Shown here piece by piece: positions 7,879-16,385 of a stretch of 64,000 bases of DNA. Position 1 is the first letter of the stretch; every line of letters starts with the position of its first letter. The translations under genes were made by a program, and so were the position numbers. Source of the DNA: Algorimicrobium algoritergicola (lineage in GTDB: Bacteria; Bacteroidota; Bacteroidia; Flavobacteriales; Flavobacteriaceae); NCBI RefSeq assembly GCF_008086165.1, contig NZ_VSKL01000002.1, positions 248,001 through 312,000 of the forward strand, written 5' to 3'. The notes beneath the pieces are model-generated. The model did no database searches. It saw only the letters and a program-made list of their open reading frames with translations, and had not been told where the DNA came from.

Positions 7879-7914
7879 TAAATAATTATAAATTTCAAAA
7901 CCAAAAATTTACAG

Positions 7915-8526
7915 ATGTCAGGAAGCGCTATACAAGCTATGAATTCCAGTTTGAGTGCTAATAAAAAATTATTACGCTCCAAACGATTATTCAAAAGAGA
8001 GAAAACTTTTTTTCAAAGAAAAAGCGAATACCTTGATGCTGCAGGTGGTACATTAGCCTTCAAAAAAGCGTCCAATGAAGATCTAGTAAAAATTAGAAAG
8101 AAAATTCGCAAGCAACGGAAAAAGGAAAATATGATTTTTTTTGCTATTGTAATTTCCGTTTTTAGTTTGCTTTCATATGGCGTATTAAAACTTGTTCAAA
8201 ATAATACATTCGGCGTAGATCATAGAAAGGAATTTTTAGAAAAACAACGCGGAGAAGCCTATTTGGATCTCATAAGTAGAGGTGATTCATATTTTAAGAA
8301 AGCCGAATGGCACAACGCTATTTTCATATATAAAGAAGCCAAACTCTTATTTCCTAACCATTATGATATAAACTACCGGATAGTAAATGCTTACAGTTTT
8401 CAGTGCGAATATGAGTTTGAAAACTGCCAAACTGCAAAGAAATTATTAGATGCACTTTATAAAAAATTTCCAGATAAAGCGTCAGAATTGTTAGTAATTA
8501 AGGAACGGTTGAAGTATGAGTATTAA
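7915..8526 (+). CDS. Single-pass membrane protein with TPR-like C-terminus
   Basis: The protein has 203 residues. Residues 1-75 are very basic (many Lys/Arg, KKIRKKIRKQRKK type). One membrane helix follows at about 76-95 (FFAIVISVFSLLSYGVLKLV). The outer part (about 115-203) has a TPR-like pair of helices: DSYFKKAEWHNAIFIYKEA, then LFPNHYDINYRIVNAY and a following Cys-containing helix. The basic cytoplasmic part could bind nucleic acid or lipid heads. No family is recognised. The stop overlaps the start of the next gene by 11 bases, so the two are translationally coupled. Confidence 0.6.
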   Translation: MSGSAIQAMNSSLSANKKLLRSKRLFKREKTFFQRKSEYLDAAGGTLAFKKASNEDLVKIRKKIRKQRKKENMIFFAIVISVFSLLSYGVLKLVQNNTFGVDHRKEFLEKQRGEAYLDLISRGDSYFKKAEWHNAIFIYKEAKLLFPNHYDINYRIVNAYSFQCEYEFENCQTAKKLLDALYKKFPDKASELLVIKERLKYEY

Positions 8527-9151
8527 TTCAGATATAAACAGTAATATGCAAAAAGAATTTCTGATGTTAATTCGGAAATATTCTGATAATGATTCTTATA
8601 ATTTAGAATGTTGGAATGAAATTGAAAAGGCGTATTGTTCTAAATCGCGCCATTACCATAATTTGAATCATATTAAAAATATGCTTTCAGAATTAGAAAA
8701 AGTTTCAAAATACGTTCGGGAATTAGACACCTTATTATTTGCTATTTATTATCACGATATTATTTATAAAGCTACCAAAAGTGATAATGAACATCAGAGT
8801 GCTTTAAAATTTCAAAAAAGAATATCGAATACAACATTTACCAATATAAAGGAATGTATAGCGCAAATAGAAGCGACCAAGACTCATAAATTAGCTACAG
8901 ATTCAGATACCAATATACTTTTGGATATTGATTTGTCTATATTAGGAAAAAGTCCTGAAACATATTGTGCATACAGTAATAACATCCGAAAAGAATATCA
9001 AATTTATCCAGATTTGATGTATAATAAAGGACGAAAAAAAGTGTTAAAAAACATGCTGGACGCTGATTCTATTTACAAAACAGACTTTTTTAAACAGGCT
9101 TTTGAAAATCAAGCGAGAACGAATTTAAAACGTGAATTAGAATCATTGTAA
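8516..9151 (+). CDS. HD-domain metal-dependent phosphohydrolase
   Basis: The protein has 211 residues and is cytoplasmic. It belongs to the predicted metal-dependent HD superfamily proteins: RHYHNLNHI (His46, His48, His52) near residue 46, IYYHDIIY with the HD pair at His80-Asp81, and a later IDLSILGKSPETY segment typical of this subgroup. HD enzymes cleave phosphomonoesters or nucleotides with a metal ion; the substrate is unknown. The start overlaps the previous gene by 11 bases. The methionine at residue 11 is an alternative start that would remove the overlap, but coupling is common in this genome. Confidence 0.8.
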   Translation: MSINSDINSNMQKEFLMLIRKYSDNDSYNLECWNEIEKAYCSKSRHYHNLNHIKNMLSELEKVSKYVRELDTLLFAIYYHDIIYKATKSDNEHQSALKFQKRISNTTFTNIKECIAQIEATKTHKLATDSDTNILLDIDLSILGKSPETYCAYSNNIRKEYQIYPDLMYNKGRKKVLKNMLDADSIYKTDFFKQAFENQARTNLKRELESL

Positions 9152-9260
9152 CACATGTAATTTTAGCCAAATAAACTTGATAATAAATTCCACCATTGTT
9201 TTATTCCAAAGGGAACTTTAGTCACTTATAATTGTGATACTTGTATAAATCTAACTAATT

Positions 9261-10184
9261 ATGAATAGAATCTTAATAGGATGCATTGTTTTATTTTTTG
9301 GTTGTAAAAAGCAAACAAATAAAATGGAGCATCCGATAAACGAGGAGACAGTTGTTTCTACTGTTTCAACCGTTTTAACTGATGATTTTGAATTGATAAA
9401 GTCTGATAATTCCGAAGTTTTATTAATTGTTTTTCCCGCTGGTGGATCTACTTCAAAAGAAACTAAAGCAGATTTTAAAATTGTTGAAAAAGCGACAGAA
9501 AAAGGGATTTCCGTCCTTTTAATGAATTACGGAAAGTTGTGGATTGAAGAAGAAGATTCCAGGCAATTGTCAGAATTAATCAAGCAGGCAGTAAAAACAA
9601 ATGGAATAAATACCAATAGTGTTTTTATTGGAGGCATGTCCATAGGTGGCACTACAGCTTTAACGTTTTCCAATTATCTATATGAAACAAAAGCAAGTAT
9701 TCAGCCACAAGGTGTATTTGTGGTAGATTCACCTATAGATTTATATGCGCTTTATCAAAGTTCAAAAAAAGATGTATTACGAACCGATTTTTCAGAAGAA
9801 CGTTTAGGCGAACCAAAATGGATAATCAGTTATTTTGAAGAACAGTTTGGCGTTAAAGATTCGTTACTTAAAAACATCCAAAAAGTTTCGCCAATTACAA
9901 TGTATACAGCAAACTTGACTAATATTCAGAATCTGGAAAATCAAAAAATTCGATTTTATACAGAGCCAGATACTTTGTGGTTAAAAACGGTACGACAGAC
10001 TGATTTTGAAAGTACCAATGCATATACCATTCAGAAAACGGCAGCTTTATTAAAGGAAAAGAATTGGCCACAAGTGGAATTGATTCAAACTAAAAATAAA
10101 GGGTATCGTGCCAATGGAGATAAAAATCCACACAGTTGGTCTATTGTAGATGTGGACAATTTACTGGATTGGATTTTAGGGTAG
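9261..10184 (+). CDS. Alpha/beta-hydrolase-fold lipoprotein
   Basis: The protein has 307 residues and a short lipoprotein signal, with acceptor Cys15 in LFFGC. The body is an alpha/beta hydrolase: a VLLIVFPAGGST strand with an oxyanion-type loop, then GGMSIGGTTAL carrying the nucleophile elbow GMSIG with Ser127. A late PHSW segment supplies a likely catalytic His. The acid residue probably lies in the YTEPD segment. It would act on the periplasmic side of a membrane; the substrate is unknown. It stands between unrelated genes and converges on the LytTR regulator gene. Confidence 0.7.
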   Translation: MNRILIGCIVLFFGCKKQTNKMEHPINEETVVSTVSTVLTDDFELIKSDNSEVLLIVFPAGGSTSKETKADFKIVEKATEKGISVLLMNYGKLWIEEEDSRQLSELIKQAVKTNGINTNSVFIGGMSIGGTTALTFSNYLYETKASIQPQGVFVVDSPIDLYALYQSSKKDVLRTDFSEERLGEPKWIISYFEEQFGVKDSLLKNIQKVSPITMYTANLTNIQNLENQKIRFYTEPDTLWLKTVRQTDFESTNAYTIQKTAALLKEKNWPQVELIQTKNKGYRANGDKNPHSWSIVDVDNLLDWILG

Positions 10185-10246
10185 TCACTTTTTTTACTAC
10201 CAAAACGGATATTTGTACAGCCACCCATTTCATTATTGAGTAGAGT

Positions 10247-10963
10247 TTAAAACCGCTCCAATAATTCTAAAACCGATTTCTTATAACTTCTACTAATAGT
10301 TAAAGCTTGATCTTGTATCACAACATGTTCATTGGTAAAAGACGTGATTTGGTTAATAGCAATAATAAAAGAACGATGGATTCGTATAAACTGATCGCTT
10401 GGCAGTTTGGCTTCAATTGCACTTATAGTTTCTCGCGTTACAATGGTTTCGCTTGCTAGGTGAATTTTAATATAATCGCTAAAACTTTCAATATAAATAA
10501 TCGTGTCAAAATCAATTTTAATCATGCGTCTGTCTGATCTTACAAACATGAACGCATGTGATGCAGTATCGGATATTAAAGCGTTTTCTTTGGTAGCATA
10601 CACATCAAAATAGGTGTTCACCGCTTTTAATAAGCGTTCAAATGAAATGGGCTTTAATAAATAATCAACGGCTTGCAATTCAAAACCTTCAACCGCATAA
10701 TCGCGATACGCCGTTGTAAAAATAATTTTAATGTTTTTATTGATGGATTTGGCAAATGAGATACCCGAAATGTCTGGCATATTAATATCCAGAAATACCA
10801 AATCAATTTTATGATTGCTAATTACCTGAAAAGCCTCCATGGCATGACTGCAACTGGCAATAACATCAATGGCTTCAATTTTCGAAAGGTGAGCGCCAAT
10901 AATATCGCGTGCCATAGCTTCATCATCAACAATTAAACAGGCTATGTTTTTCGAGGTTTGCAA
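10247..10963 (-). CDS. LytTR-family response regulator
   Basis: The protein has 238 residues. The receiver domain (about 6-120) has the acidic pair Asp13-Asp14, the phosphoacceptor Asp59 in VFLDINMP, and a TTAY segment and Lys in LLKPISF. The LytTR DNA-binding domain (about 140-238) has YIESFSDYIKIHL, IRIHRSFIIAINQI and a basic end. The start is unusual. The codon right after the stop of the upstream kinase gene is TTG, in the same frame, and no ATG precedes the receiver core, so TTG at 10963 is the only reasonable start. Regulators of this kind bind short direct repeats; the target is unknown. Confidence 0.85.
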   Translation of the reverse strand: MQTSKNIACLIVDDEAMARDIIGAHLSKIEAIDVIASCSHAMEAFQVISNHKIDLVFLDINMPDISGISFAKSINKNIKIIFTTAYRDYAVEGFELQAVDYLLKPISFERLLKAVNTYFDVYATKENALISDTASHAFMFVRSDRRMIKIDFDTIIYIESFSDYIKIHLASETIVTRETISAIEAKLPSDQFIRIHRSFIIAINQITSFTNEHVVIQDQALTISRSYKKSVLELLERF

Positions 10964-12016
10964 TTAATTAGATTTTATGGTTAAATGGACTTTAAACAAA
11001 TCATCAGTATCTAAAATAGTTAAATTATAATCGTCTTTATAGAGTAAATCTAAACGTTTCTGAATATTCTGTAAACCAATGCCATCTTGGGAATTTTCAA
11101 TTTTAGCTTGCGTATTTTCTATTGAAAAAATAATCTCCTCATGTTTAACTGTCAGATCTATATTGATGGTTAATTTTCCTGATTTTAAGCGTCCATGTTT
11201 AAAACTATTTTCCACAAATGGCAGTAGTAACATAGGTGCAATTTTTGTCGTTTCAGGAATATGATGGTAATTAAATTTTACGGCTAATGTATCATTAAAA
11301 CGCAAATTTTCAAGAGCTATATAATCTTCAATATGATTTATTTCTTGGGTTAAAAGTACAAAAGGTTTATCTACTTGATATAATAAGTAATCCAGCAAAT
11401 TGGAGAGTTTTAAAATCATTTCTGGTGTTTCATCAGCCTTTTTTAATGCAAAACCATACATAGTATTCAAGGTGTTAAATAAGAAATGCGGATGGATTTG
11501 CATCTTTAAATAATGCAACTCTTGTTCCTTCAGTTTTAATTGGGTTTCCAAAATTTTGTTTTCCAGTTTTTTGGTTTCTTCGGTATATTTTAAATTAAGC
11601 TGGAGTAACTTAAAAGCACTAACTAAAATAACCACCAAATATACACCAGAGGTGACAATAAATATATTCCGAGTCACTGGATTCATAGCCTCGTATTCAA
11701 AATTAGCTAAATATATTAAGCTAAAAAATATGGATAGCATAATTAAATACCCAGAAATAATAAGGGTATACAAGCTATATAACGCAAACTGCAAATAGCG
11801 TTTTAAAACTAAATAGTCTGGAATCAGTTTGTAAACTGAAATATAAGTTGTGGCAATGGTTATGGGCATAATAAACAGTGAAAACAAAAACGCATCATTA
11901 AAATTTTCATTTTTGGCACTAAAGAATTTTGTGAAAAATAACAACACACAACACCAAAAAATGAGGTGTAGTAAAAACCGGAGAAGTGCTTTTAAAATGG
12001 ATTTTTTTGTAAACAT
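10964..12016 (-). CDS. LytS/YehU-type sensor histidine kinase
   Basis: The protein has 350 residues. Four hydrophobic helices fill about 1-140, without a recognised extracellular domain. A coiled coil (about 140-170) leads to the His_kinase domain with the phosphoacceptor motif HPHFLFNTLN and then NLLDYLLYQ. The ATPase part has PFVENSFKHG (N box) and GIGLQNIQKRLDLLY (G box). This is the usual partner of a LytTR regulator, which follows it at once. The stop codon TAA and the TTG start of the regulator are adjacent and in the same frame, so the pair is one stop codon away from a fusion protein. The signal sensed is unknown. Confidence 0.88.
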   Translation of the reverse strand: MFTKKSILKALLRFLLHLIFWCCVLLFFTKFFSAKNENFNDAFLFSLFIMPITIATTYISVYKLIPDYLVLKRYLQFALYSLYTLIISGYLIMLSIFFSLIYLANFEYEAMNPVTRNIFIVTSGVYLVVILVSAFKLLQLNLKYTEETKKLENKILETQLKLKEQELHYLKMQIHPHFLFNTLNTMYGFALKKADETPEMILKLSNLLDYLLYQVDKPFVLLTQEINHIEDYIALENLRFNDTLAVKFNYHHIPETTKIAPMLLLPFVENSFKHGRLKSGKLTINIDLTVKHEEIIFSIENTQAKIENSQDGIGLQNIQKRLDLLYKDDYNLTILDTDDLFKVHLTIKSN

Positions 12017-12171
12017 ATATGCAAATTACCATACAATAATACAACGTTTTTCATGCGATTTCATATTTTGTAGACGAATAACAGATTTAGAGCTGGTTTC
12101 AACATGGTGGTTATAATTAGGTCTAAATTGGTCATCCATCGCATTTTTAAGTTTTCAGATTAAATGCAACT

Positions 12172-12179
12172 TATGTTTG
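12172..12179 (+). promoter_or_regulatory. TAnnTTTG (-7) element of the MotA/TolQ/ExbB-like gene
   Basis: TATGTTTG fits the -7 consensus and ends 28 bases before the ATG at 12208. It is the only clear element in the 191-base gap between the divergent kinase gene and this one. Confidence 0.55.
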
Positions 12180-12207
12180 TACCATGTTTAACTAAAACCA
12201 TACGTTT

Positions 12208-12591
12208 ATGAAATTATTAGCTTTATTACTCATAAATCCTTTTTCTGAAGGTGGACCTATCATGATGTCCTTAATTACTGTTTGTTTAATTCTCTCTATT
12301 ATTTTTTTAATCAAAGGATTCAGCAGTTTAAAATCTAATGCCATACAATCCAAAAAAATGGTGCAACTAGCTGCAGACAGTAGTTTGTTAGGCTTGGTAT
12401 TAGGTTTTTTGGCATCTATATTCGGATTAATTACCGCTTTCGATTCTGTTCAAGCCATGGGTAATGCAGATCCGGCTATTTTTGCTGGAGGCTTAAAAGT
12501 ATCTCTGTTAACAGCTGGTTTTGGTTTGCTGACATTTATAATTGCAAGGATTGGTATTCTACTTTTAAAAGGATTGCATAAAGACGTTTAG
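12208..12591 (+). CDS. MotA/TolQ/ExbB-like small membrane protein
   Basis: The protein has 127 residues with three membrane helices (about 15-35, 55-78 and 92-115). The arrangement matches the small MotA/TolQ/ExbB-like proton channel proteins of Bacteroidota: NPFSEGGPIMMSLITV at the start, a short cytoplasmic loop, LLGLVLGFLASIFGLITAFDSV in helix 2 and AGGLKVSLLTAGFGLL in helix 3. Full-length ExbB or TolQ are longer and work with ExbD/TolR and TonB/TolA, none of which are encoded nearby. Channel function is therefore uncertain. The gene is followed by a clear terminator, so it is a single-gene unit. Confidence 0.7.
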   Translation: MKLLALLLINPFSEGGPIMMSLITVCLILSIIFLIKGFSSLKSNAIQSKKMVQLAADSSLLGLVLGFLASIFGLITAFDSVQAMGNADPAIFAGGLKVSLLTAGFGLLTFIIARIGILLLKGLHKDV

Positions 12592-12619
12592 TTCAAATTC
12601 ATCTTATTCCAGATTGCAT

Positions 12620-12649
12620 AAAAGCGACTTTACGGTCGCTTTTTTTTTG
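12620..12649 (+). terminator. Rho-independent terminator
   Basis: AAGCGAC pairs with GTCGCTT, followed by nine T residues. It lies 30 bases after the stop of the ExbB-like gene. Confidence 0.85.
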
Positions 12650-12849
12650 TTTCAATGCTTTATAATTTATTGATTTATAGGCCGTTTTATAAAAATTTGC
12701 TTTGAAAGTTTTGGCAATTAGCAAAAATTGAAGATATTTATAGTTATGATTATAGCAAATAGATACTAATCATGTTGATTTTTGAAGCGACTTATTATGG
12801 TTTAAGTTATTGTTAGGAAGGTTTTAAAAGGATACAAGATTATTTACTG

Positions 12850-12882
12850 ATCCCTTACCAGAAATGGTAAGGGATTTTTTTT
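12850..12882 (+). terminator. Orphan rho-independent terminator
   Basis: An 11-base perfect stem (ATCCCTTACCA with TGGTAAGGGAT) with a GAAA tetraloop is followed by eight T residues. This is a very strong terminator without a protein gene between it and the previous terminator, so it may end a small RNA. Confidence 0.8.
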
Positions 12883-12935
12883 AAAAATTAAAAAAGCTAT
12901 TTGTATATTGCTTCAACATTAATTTCAGTTTTCCT

Positions 12936-13448
12936 ATGAAACGTATTTCTATCTGTTTATTTTTAAGTTTTACTTGTTTAATATCCTGTAATGAGAAACA
13001 AGATTCAGATGATTTTCATGCAGAAAACTGGAACAAAAGACACAAAGATATCAACCCGAAAGATTCGTTGGAACACGGAAAAACCTATCTTTCCATTTAC
13101 TCGCAAATCTACAGTATGTCGCAGCATAAAACACACAATTTAACGGCCATGGCTAGCATGCGAAACACCAGTGATTCAGATACTATTTATATAGTTAGTG
13201 CTAAATACTATGATTCTCATGGCCAATTAATTCGAACCTATTTTGATAAACCTATTTATTTGGCGCCTTTGGAAACCACGGAAGCTATCATTGAGGAAGT
13301 AGATGTGGCAGGAGGAACAGGCTCTAATTTTATTTTTGAATGGCGAAAAAGTAAAGATTCTCCCGAACCTTTATTTGAAGGTATTATGAATTCCACTTTA
13401 GGTCAACAAGGGTTATCGTTTACAACTTCAGGAAAACGCATCAAATAA
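12936..13448 (+). CDS. DUF3124 lipoprotein (second copy of the family)
   Basis: The protein has 170 residues, with a lipoprotein signal ending CLISC (Cys near residue 18). The domain runs from about 48 to 170 with the DUF3124 motif order: TYLSIYSQIY, AMASMRNTSDSDTIYI, FDKPIYLAPLET, EEVDVAGGTGSNFIFEW. These segments line up one for one with the copy at 4194-4709, with clear divergence, so this is an old paralogy. Function is unknown. The gene is bounded by the orphan terminator upstream and a hairpin directly after its stop. Confidence 0.8.
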   Translation: MKRISICLFLSFTCLISCNEKQDSDDFHAENWNKRHKDINPKDSLEHGKTYLSIYSQIYSMSQHKTHNLTAMASMRNTSDSDTIYIVSAKYYDSHGQLIRTYFDKPIYLAPLETTEAIIEEVDVAGGTGSNFIFEWRKSKDSPEPLFEGIMNSTLGQQGLSFTTSGKRIK

Positions 13449-13474
13449 AAGATTCCTTCATGAGAAGGAATCTT
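13449..13474. terminator. Hairpin between convergent genes
   Basis: AAGATTCCTTC pairs perfectly with GAAGGAATCTT over an ATGA loop, one base after the DUF3124 stop codon. The T tract is weak on the plus strand. It sits between convergent genes and could serve both. Confidence 0.6.
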
Positions 13475-13521
13475 GTAAATTGAACTGTTGTAATTATTGG
13501 CGTTAATTAGAAAGGATTTTC

Positions 13522-14880
13522 TTACTTCTTATTCCGCTTATTATAATTCTTATCACCACGAGTCTTTGGCTTTTTATATTTGGCAGCAATCTTAAACTTG
13601 TACGAACCGCCTAAATTTTCCTTGCTATTCTTTTCACTTTTTTCATGAAAAGCCAGTCCAGGAGCGTCTTCATCACGTAATTTTAGCGGATTATTTCGTT
13701 CTAAAATTTGTGGACGTTCTTCCTCCAATAAGTCTGTAGAAATAGCTACATCTTCCGGTAATTCAATTTCAGGAATCGTAATTTTCATTAACCCTTCTAT
13801 ACGTTCTAAAGCATCTTGTTCTTTTTCGGTGTAGAAAAGCAAGGCTTGACCTTCACGTTCTGCACGACCTGTTCTACCAATTCGGTGCATGTAGTTTTCA
13901 GGGAAATTGGGTGTGTCAAAATTGATAACGTGTGATACATTATCAATATCTAAACCACGAGCCATAACATCGGTTGCGACTAAAATTCTATTGTCGCCAG
14001 CACGAAACTGCTCAATACTTCGCAATCGGTAATTTTGAGTTTTATTGGAATGAATCACGCATAATTCATCGTGGAAATTTTCATCAAGCGCATCAAATAA
14101 CCGATCAGCCATTTTCTTAAAACCGACAAAAATCAACACCTTATTAAAGGTTTCGGTGTCTTTTAAAATTTCTTTCAGTAAATTTAACTTCGTATAAAAA
14201 TTAGGAACGGCATATTTATGTTGATCAATATTTTCTAAAGGTGTTCCAGAAACGGCAATAGAAACACGTTGTGGAGCCGTAAAAAAATCATTTATTAATG
14301 CGTCCACATCTTCCGTCATTGTAGCCGAAAACATAATGTTCTGACGACGTTCTGGTAAAATATCAAAAATATTAATTAGCTGATGTCTGAAACCTAAATC
14401 CAACATCACATCTACTTCATCTATTACTAATTTCTGAATGTTTTTTAATTGCAACACACGACTAACAGCTAAATCATACAAGCGTCCTGGAGTGGCCACA
14501 ATAATGTCAATACCTTCGGCAACGGCACGTTTTTGTGCATTAATATTCACACCGCCATAAACACCCAATACGCGGACATTTATGTATTTGGCTAATTTTT
14601 CAATTTCGTCAACCACTTGCACCACTAATTCTCGGGTAGGCACCATAACCAAAACACGTGGACTTTCTTGATCAGAATATTTTAAACCTCGTAAAATAGG
14701 CAACATATAGGCAAAGGTTTTACCAGTACCAGTTTGGGCAATCCCAACGACATCTGTTCCAGAGGCAACTACATTAAAGGCTTCTGCCTGAATTGGTGTT
14801 GGATTGATAAAGCCTAAATCGTCTAATGCGTTGTATAAAGGCGTATTTAATTTTAAATCTTGAAAGGTAATTGCGTCCAA
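13522..14880 (-). CDS. DEAD-box ATP-dependent RNA helicase (DEVD variant)
   Basis: The protein has 452 residues and is cytoplasmic. Motifs occur in order: Q motif region FINPTPIQ, Walker A AQTGTGKT, PTREL, TPGR, DEVD (near residue 154, in place of DEAD), SAT, then in the second lobe VATDVMARGLDID and HRIGRTGRAER. The tail (about 375-452) is rich in Lys and Arg and ends in a KKPKTRGDKNYNKRNKK stretch, typical of bacterial helicases that bind structured RNA. It unwinds RNA with ATP, probably in ribosome assembly or mRNA decay at low temperature; the exact paralog role cannot be told. A -7 element lies 20 bases upstream of the ATG. Confidence 0.92.
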   Translation of the reverse strand: MDAITFQDLKLNTPLYNALDDLGFINPTPIQAEAFNVVASGTDVVGIAQTGTGKTFAYMLPILRGLKYSDQESPRVLVMVPTRELVVQVVDEIEKLAKYINVRVLGVYGGVNINAQKRAVAEGIDIIVATPGRLYDLAVSRVLQLKNIQKLVIDEVDVMLDLGFRHQLINIFDILPERRQNIMFSATMTEDVDALINDFFTAPQRVSIAVSGTPLENIDQHKYAVPNFYTKLNLLKEILKDTETFNKVLIFVGFKKMADRLFDALDENFHDELCVIHSNKTQNYRLRSIEQFRAGDNRILVATDVMARGLDIDNVSHVINFDTPNFPENYMHRIGRTGRAEREGQALLFYTEKEQDALERIEGLMKITIPEIELPEDVAISTDLLEEERPQILERNNPLKLRDEDAPGLAFHEKSEKNSKENLGGSYKFKIAAKYKKPKTRGDKNYNKRNKK

Positions 14881-14899
14881 AAGTTTCTGTTTTAGGCTA

Positions 14900-14907
14900 C
14901 AAAGGTA
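14900..14907 (-). promoter_or_regulatory. TAnnTTTG (-7) element of the helicase gene
   Basis: On the minus strand it reads TACCTTTG and lies 19 bases before the helicase ATG. Confidence 0.55.
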
Positions 14908-15025
14908 AATGTTTTATATGTCTTATGCTTTATGGCTTTGCAACTTTATAAATTGTTATTATACATACCATACTTCTGCTTTTTTATCCAATGAAATTTT
15001 CGGTACTTTGTAAATAACTTTTTTA

Positions 15026-16330
15026 TTGAGAAAAACCCACACATATCAACCCCAAGACATCCAAGTCTTTAAAAATCAGATACTGCTTTGGAGTCAGCAA
15101 TTCCGCGAGGTTTTGTGGTTAGATTCTAATACATACACACAAACTCATAGTAGTTATGATGCCGTTTTAGCTGTGGATGCCTTTACCAGTATTCAAACTG
15201 ATTATGTGGATGCATTCCAGAAATTGAAAGAATATCAAAACTTAACTAACGATTGGATTTTTGGTTATTTGACATACGATTTAAAAAATGCCATTGAACC
15301 TTTAAAATCTGAAAATTTTGATGGATTGCAGTTTCCCGATCTGTGCTTCTTTCAACCTAAAAAAATATTTCTGTTCAAAGGAAATCAAGTAGTCTTGCAA
15401 TATCTGAATATGGTTGATGATGAGATGGAAGCGGATTTGGAAGCCATTGAAAAAGTTGAAGAATGTCACCTTAATCGGAGTGAAAATGTATTAGATAATC
15501 CCATCAAAATTAAAATGAGGATTACGAAGGATGCTTATTTTGAAAAGGTGAATAATATGTTAGCTCATATTCATCGTGGAGATATTTATGAAGCTAATTT
15601 CTGTCAAGAGTTTTATGCTGAAGACACCCAAATAAATCCATTAGCCATTTATAACAATCTGAATGCGATTTCAAAACCACCTTTTGCTACTTTTTTAAAA
15701 TTAGATGATAAATATCTAATGTCGGCTTCACCTGAACGTTATTTGAAAAAAGCAGGACAAACCGTTATTTCACAGCCCATAAAGGGAACAGCCAAACGGT
15801 CTAAAAATGAAGCAGAAGACAGCTTACTTAAAAATCAATTAGTAAATGATGTTAAAGAGCGTAGCGAAAATATCATGATTGTGGATTTAGTCCGAAATGA
15901 TTTATCTAAAACGGCTATTAAGGGAAGCGTTCACGTATTGGAATTGTGCAAAATTTATAGTTTCGAACAAGTGCATCAAATGATTTCAACCATTCAAAGT
16001 ACAGTTTCAAAAAACACAAATCCTATCCATATTATTGAATCCACATTTCCAATGGGAAGCATGACAGGCGCGCCAAAAATTTCGGCCATGCGCATTATTG
16101 AAAACCTTGAAGAAACCAAGCGAGGTTTATATTCGGGGGCTGTTGGTTATGTTACACCTCAAGGTGATTTCGATTTTAATGTGGTGATACGAAGTATACT
16201 TTATAACGAAACAAATCAGTATGTGTCGTATTCTGTAGGTGGTGCTATAACAGCTAAAAGCAATCCGTTAAATGAATACGAAGAGTGTCTAGTAAAAGCG
16301 AAAGCTATGCGTGACGTTTTAGAGGCATAA
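15026..16330 (+). CDS. pabB: Aminodeoxychorismate synthase component I (PabB-like)
   Basis: The protein has 434 residues of the chorismate-binding enzyme family. Diagnostic segments are PFATFLKLDDKYLMSASPERYL, PIKGTAKR with Lys253, ENIMIVDLVRNDLSK, FPMGSMTGAPKISAM and YSGAVGY. A lysine in PIKGT marks enzymes that add an amine at C4 (PabB) rather than anthranilate synthase, whose motif is PIAGT. It makes aminodeoxychorismate from chorismate for folate synthesis, with a glutaminase partner that is not encoded here. The start is a TTG: an in-frame stop lies just upstream and the first internal ATG is far inside the domain. It is followed after 55 bases by tilS, which has its own promoter element. 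Confidence 0.85.
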   Translation: MRKTHTYQPQDIQVFKNQILLWSQQFREVLWLDSNTYTQTHSSYDAVLAVDAFTSIQTDYVDAFQKLKEYQNLTNDWIFGYLTYDLKNAIEPLKSENFDGLQFPDLCFFQPKKIFLFKGNQVVLQYLNMVDDEMEADLEAIEKVEECHLNRSENVLDNPIKIKMRITKDAYFEKVNNMLAHIHRGDIYEANFCQEFYAEDTQINPLAIYNNLNAISKPPFATFLKLDDKYLMSASPERYLKKAGQTVISQPIKGTAKRSKNEAEDSLLKNQLVNDVKERSENIMIVDLVRNDLSKTAIKGSVHVLELCKIYSFEQVHQMISTIQSTVSKNTNPIHIIESTFPMGSMTGAPKISAMRIIENLEETKRGLYSGAVGYVTPQGDFDFNVVIRSILYNETNQYVSYSVGGAITAKSNPLNEYEECLVKAKAMRDVLEA

Positions 16331-16358
16331 AGGTTTACGAATAGTTCTTTTAAAAGTG

Positions 16359-16366
16359 TAAATTTG
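16359..16366 (+). promoter_or_regulatory. TAnnTTTG (-7) element of tilS
   Basis: TAAATTTG matches the -7 consensus and ends 19 bases before the tilS ATG at 16386. Confidence 0.55.
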
Positions 16367-16385
16367 ACGTATTATTGATAATTAT

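Larger units (their letters stand above)
12592..12935. other. 344-base region with two terminators and no protein gene
   Basis: The region starts with the terminator of the ExbB-like gene (12620-12649). It ends with a second strong terminator (12850-12882) that has no upstream protein gene to serve. The 200 bases between are AT-rich and have no open frame of note. They may encode a small RNA ending at 12882. I could not find a clear promoter for it. Confidence 0.4.

Noticed and set aside
9261-10184. Lipoprotein hydrolase as the missing MenH
   Set aside because: It carries a lipoprotein signal and would act outside the cytoplasm, and it is more than 30 kb from the men genes.
10185-10246. GGTAGT/ACTACC pair as a terminator between convergent genes
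   Set aside because: The stem has only six pairs with a ten-base T-rich loop and no following T tract.
13522-14880. DEVD in place of DEAD in the helicase as a sign of lost activity
   Set aside because: Asp-Glu and the last Asp, which bind magnesium and water, are kept; Val at the third place is a tolerated variant and all other motifs are present.
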